Below, in pieces: positions 6,203 to 6,206 of a stretch of 6,206 nt of DNA; the stretch's first letter is position 1, and each line of letters opens with the position of its first letter. The notes under the pieces are model-generated. The model ran no database searches. It was not told the origin of the DNA and saw nothing but the letters and a program-made list of their open reading frames with translations. The position numbers and the translations under genes are program-made. The DNA is from Bryobacteraceae bacterium (GTDB lineage: Bacteria; Acidobacteriota; Terriglobia; Bryobacterales; Bryobacteraceae), in assembly GCA_019686145.1 (NCBI GenBank), contig JADGHK010000164.1, positions 1-6,206 on the forward strand, in the 5' to 3' direction.

Positions 6203-6206
6203 GTCC

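Noticed and set aside
1..6206. Mobile elements, tRNA/rRNA, CRISPR repeats or a defence system
   Set aside because: No direct repeats with spacers, transposase or integrase motifs, or RNA-gene signatures were found. All long conserved frames are accounted for by the genes listed.

Overview
The window looks like chromosomal DNA from a moderately GC-rich, Gram-negative-type bacterium. Codons end mostly in G or C, and one gene has a Sec-type signal peptide and another a lipobox. The mix of an exported YVTN/lactonase-type beta-propeller, a small lipoprotein and a compact leucine operon suggests an Acidobacteriota or related soil lineage. That placement is inference from gene style and memory, not from a marker gene.

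Layout. Plus strand, left part (1-1827): the last 43 codons of a gene that starts outside the window (its C-terminus resembles the mandelate racemase/enolase superfamily), an exported lactonase-family beta-propeller protein (157-1314), a perfect GC-only inverted repeat (1317-1335), and a small uncharacterised putative lipoprotein (1375-1827). Minus strand, right part (6195-1875): a tight leuA-leuB-leuC-leuD operon reading leftwards. The two blocks converge on a 47-base intergenic region that can fold into a nested hairpin, a candidate shared transcription end.

How the genes work together. LeuA condenses acetyl-CoA with 2-ketoisovalerate to 2-isopropylmalate. LeuC and LeuD form the isomerase giving 3-isopropylmalate, and LeuB oxidises and decarboxylates this to 2-ketoisocaproate, the immediate precursor of leucine. 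Spacing is 21 nt (leuA/leuB), 8 nt (leuB/leuC) and a 4-nt GTGA overlap (leuC/leuD), so co-transcription and partly coupled translation are likely. On the plus strand, the putative enolase-superfamily protein and the lactonase, 23 nt apart, could serve oxidative sugar or sugar-acid metabolism.

The most notable point is that LeuA is only 393 residues and stops where the C-terminal leucine-binding regulatory domain normally begins. There is no room for that domain before leuB. No mobile element, RNA gene, CRISPR array or clearly novel multi-gene system is visible; most of the window is ordinary metabolism.
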